Below are positions 62,325 to 64,000 of a DNA stretch of 64,000 nucleotides, in pieces. The stretch comes from Alistipes sp. (lineage in GTDB: Bacteria; Bacteroidota; Bacteroidia; Bacteroidales; Rikenellaceae), in the NCBI GenBank assembly GCA_017624955.1, contig JAGAMA010000001.1:1-64000 (forward strand), written 5' to 3'. A program made the position numbers and the translations under genes. The notes below the pieces were generated by a model that saw only the letters and a list, made by a program, of their open reading frames with translations, made no database searches and was not told the origin of the DNA. Position 1 is the stretch's first letter, and every line of letters starts with the position of its first letter.

Positions 62325-62332
62325 TAACTTTG
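62325..62332 (+). promoter_or_regulatory. -7 element for the TlpA-like gene
   Basis: TAACTTTG, 26 nt before the ATG at 62358. The upstream TTG is only 15 nt away, so the -33 box is uncertain. Confidence 0.5.
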
Positions 62333-62357
62333 TGTGAGATAAACCTATAAACACGCT

Positions 62358-63596
62358 ATGAGAATTCTCTACTTTTTGGGCGTGCTGGCGCTCCTGGTAA
62401 GTTGCACGGAGCAAGGAGCAAAGCCCGTTCAATGCCACATCACAGGCACGGTCATCGATCGTCCCGAATCAAAAGTTTTGGAGCTTTATACCCACATCGA
62501 CGGAGAGGCGGCTGCAAGTTCGCGCCCCGTAGCCGAAATCAAGATTCGGGATGGGAAATTCGCCTACGATCTTGCGCTCGACGAAGCCGACTACTGCACC
62601 CTCAGCTTTGCCGAGGAGAAGGCGCGTGGCTCGTGGTTTCCGATTCACTTCATTGCCGATGGCGACACGGTGCGCCTGACGCTCTACCCCGACGCAGAAG
62701 AGCATCGCATTGAGGGAACGGGCGCCACGGCCGAATTTCAGGGCTACAAAGAGCAGCTCGCTCTCCTGAACGAAGCCTATTATGAGAAGGTCGATTCACT
62801 AGACGATTGCAACGCTTACAACTCGGAGGCTTACTCGGCGCTGATCGCTCAACTCGAGACCACCGACCAGCGTTCCGACGCATTCAAGGCCCTCGTCGAA
62901 CAGTTTAACGCCATGTCCGACGAGGAGAAACTCACCGAGACCGCGTTCAATCAACGAAAAGCGTATGAGGCGGAGTATCTGGCATCGTTGCTTGCCATCC
63001 TCGATCAAAAGCCTACCCTGGCTCGTTATGCCCTGCTGGCCGAGCAGATGCAGTATCGTCTGCCCGATGGAGCGATTCTCGAAATCTATGAACGACGCTA
63101 TGCCGATGCGCTGACCGACCACTATCTATCCGCCTATTGCCGTCGCCAATTAGCCGGCTTACGCGTGGCCGTCGGCAAGCAGTACATCGACTTTGAAGCA
63201 CCCGACGTGGAGGGAACGATGCACCGCCTTTCGACCTTGATGGAGGGTGCGGAGCTGACACTGCTCGATTTGTGGGCTTCGTGGTGTGGTCCGTGCCGTC
63301 GCGGTTCGATAGCCGTAATTCCACTCTACGAAGAGTACAAAGAGCGCGGATTTAAGGTAATCGGCGTGGCCCGCGAGTCGGAGGATTTGAGCGACCTGAA
63401 ACGTGCCATCGAACAGGATGGTTATCCGTGGCCGCAGTTGGTGGAATTAGACGATCGCATCCACCTCTGGTCGCAGTACGGTTGCAGTAACGCTGCAGGG
63501 CGCAAATTCCTGCTCGACAAAGCGGGAACGATCCTTGCCATTGACCCTTCGGTAGAGGAGCTGACATCGATTCTCAAAGAGCGATTGGACGAATAG
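62358..63596 (+). CDS. TlpA-like thioredoxin lipoprotein with DUF4369-type N-domain
   Basis: 412 residues. Lipobox LLVSC (Cys15). A beta-rich N-domain of the DUF4369 kind (HITGTVIDRPESKVLELYTH...), a helical middle (about 125-270) and a C-terminal thioredoxin domain with WASWCGPC (Cys310, Cys313) and GYPWPQLVE. It is a periplasmic or outer-membrane-anchored reductase that keeps envelope proteins or cytochrome substrates reduced. Unlike the shorter thioredoxin at 27497, its active site is the normal WCGPC. Confidence 0.85.
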   Translation: MRILYFLGVLALLVSCTEQGAKPVQCHITGTVIDRPESKVLELYTHIDGEAAASSRPVAEIKIRDGKFAYDLALDEADYCTLSFAEEKARGSWFPIHFIADGDTVRLTLYPDAEEHRIEGTGATAEFQGYKEQLALLNEAYYEKVDSLDDCNAYNSEAYSALIAQLETTDQRSDAFKALVEQFNAMSDEEKLTETAFNQRKAYEAEYLASLLAILDQKPTLARYALLAEQMQYRLPDGAILEIYERRYADALTDHYLSAYCRRQLAGLRVAVGKQYIDFEAPDVEGTMHRLSTLMEGAELTLLDLWASWCGPCRRGSIAVIPLYEEYKERGFKVIGVARESEDLSDLKRAIEQDGYPWPQLVELDDRIHLWSQYGCSNAAGRKFLLDKAGTILAIDPSVEELTSILKERLDE

Positions 63597-63628
63597 CGAG
63601 AGGTTTAGAATTTAGAATTAAAAATTAA

Positions 63629-63659
63629 GAAAGGCGTGGTTCAATGAACCACGCCTTTC
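63629..63659. terminator. Hairpin after the TlpA-like gene
   Basis: GAAAGGCGTGGTTC (63629-63642) pairs exactly with GAACCACGCCTTTC (63646-63659) around AAT. There is no T run on the plus strand; the minus-strand exit is T-rich, so it may serve the gene at 63808. Confidence 0.6.
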
Positions 63660-63683
63660 ATGTAACAAGAGCTGTACTTTGCG

Positions 63684-63805
63684 GGAATTCGTATAACAAG
63701 AGCTATTTTGAAGCTGCTCGCAGGACGAGAAAGCGCAGTTTACTGAAGTAAATGAGCATTTTTCGGACAAGGCAGATGCCATAATAGCCTTGTTAGACGG
63801 ATTCC
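63684..63805. repeat. 122-bp palindromic element, copy B
   Basis: The ends GGAATTCGTATAACAAGAGC (63684-63703) and AATAGCCTTGTTAGACGGAT (63783-63802) are imperfect inverted repeats. The core CGCAG-TTTACTGAAGTAAA-TGAG near 63745 matches the layout of copy A at 11177-11298. TAACAAGAGCT is also directly repeated just outside (63662 and 63694). Confidence 0.65.
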
Positions 63806-63807
63806 CC

Positions 63808-63999
63808 CTACATCATCTCTTCGTAGCCGTATTCAATCGCTCGGTTGAGCTGCTGAAGATACGGTTTGGCCGAACGGAAACGGCGCAGCACCTGCTCCTC
63901 GAAATCGGGGGCGACCAACTCCTCCTCGGTTAAGTCAAGCGAGAGGCAGTGGTCTTTGAGCTTGAGCAACTCATCGTAGGGCGTACCGCTCTCGAAGCC
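63808..63999 (-). CDS. Partial hypothetical protein (C-terminus)
   Basis: The C-terminal 63 residues of a protein whose start lies beyond the window. The frame reads GFESGTPYDELLKLKDHC and ends RAIEYGYEEMM before a TAG at 63810-63808. It is helical and charged, with no motif I know. Confidence 0.6.
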   Translation of the reverse strand, partial: GFESGTPYDELLKLKDHCLSLDLTEEELVAPDFEEQVLRRFRSAKPYLQQLNRAIEYGYEEMM

Positions 64000-64000
64000 C

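Overview
The window looks like the chromosome of a Bacteroidales bacterium, most likely Rikenellaceae/Alistipes-like (inference). The evidence is SusC/SusD genes, many lipoproteins with an acidic stretch after the lipobox cysteine, no consistent Shine-Dalgarno sequences, and repeated use of the Bacteroidetes promoter type (TTG, about 18-23 nt, TANNTTTG). The DNA is fairly GC-rich for the order. Tryptophanase, a complete histidine-to-glutamate route and protease-linked SusC/D genes fit an amino-acid and peptide fermenter.

Layout. 1-7.1 kb: a left-edge fragment, glutamine synthetase with a membrane metallophosphoesterase and a DUF1593 lipoprotein, then patatin, esterase and a small hypothetical. 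7.1-16.1 kb: a minus-strand sugar module reading split transketolase, FGGY kinase, FucI/AraA-type isomerase, a hypothetical, a GH43-like lipoprotein and a GH2 beta-galactosidase-like enzyme. 16.2-22.8 kb: HAD phosphatase, SDR, DUF486 protein, sodium:solute symporter, biotinylated carboxyltransferase (PycB/OadA-like), MscL and a channel-like membrane protein. 22.8-24.2 kb: two CAT-anticodon tRNAs, a 128-bp palindromic element and one lipoprotein. 24.5-30.8 kb: a co-directional set of large lipoprotein, periplasmic thioredoxin, DUF6029-like barrel and Omp28-like CxxC lipoprotein. 30.9-34.0 kb: tnaA, a small hypothetical and a LOG-family protein.

34.0-40.5 kb: the ftcD-hutU-hutH-hutI operon, taking histidine to glutamate and methenyl-THF. 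Facing it across a shared bidirectional terminator is a 15.5-kb minus-strand operon (56.1 to 40.6 kb). It encodes SusC, SusD, five surface-type lipoproteins (DUF4984, a triplicated-repeat protein, DUF4458/LRR and BACON/LRR among them), a subtilisin-like S8 peptidase, a DUF1573 protein and a small lipoprotein. I read it as a candidate protein/peptide capture and uptake system. Upstream is a separately transcribed GH2 gene. 59.2-62.3 kb: a PspC, PadR, GIN-domain, PspC operon. 62.4-63.6 kb: a TlpA-like lipoprotein. A partial gene closes the right edge.

Two 122-bp palindromic elements with the same core (11.2 and 63.7 kb) look like a dispersed REP/MITE-type family. The most interesting candidates for undescribed biology are the SusCD/LRR/peptidase operon, the thiol-redox envelope operon and the isomerase/kinase/split-transketolase sugar module.
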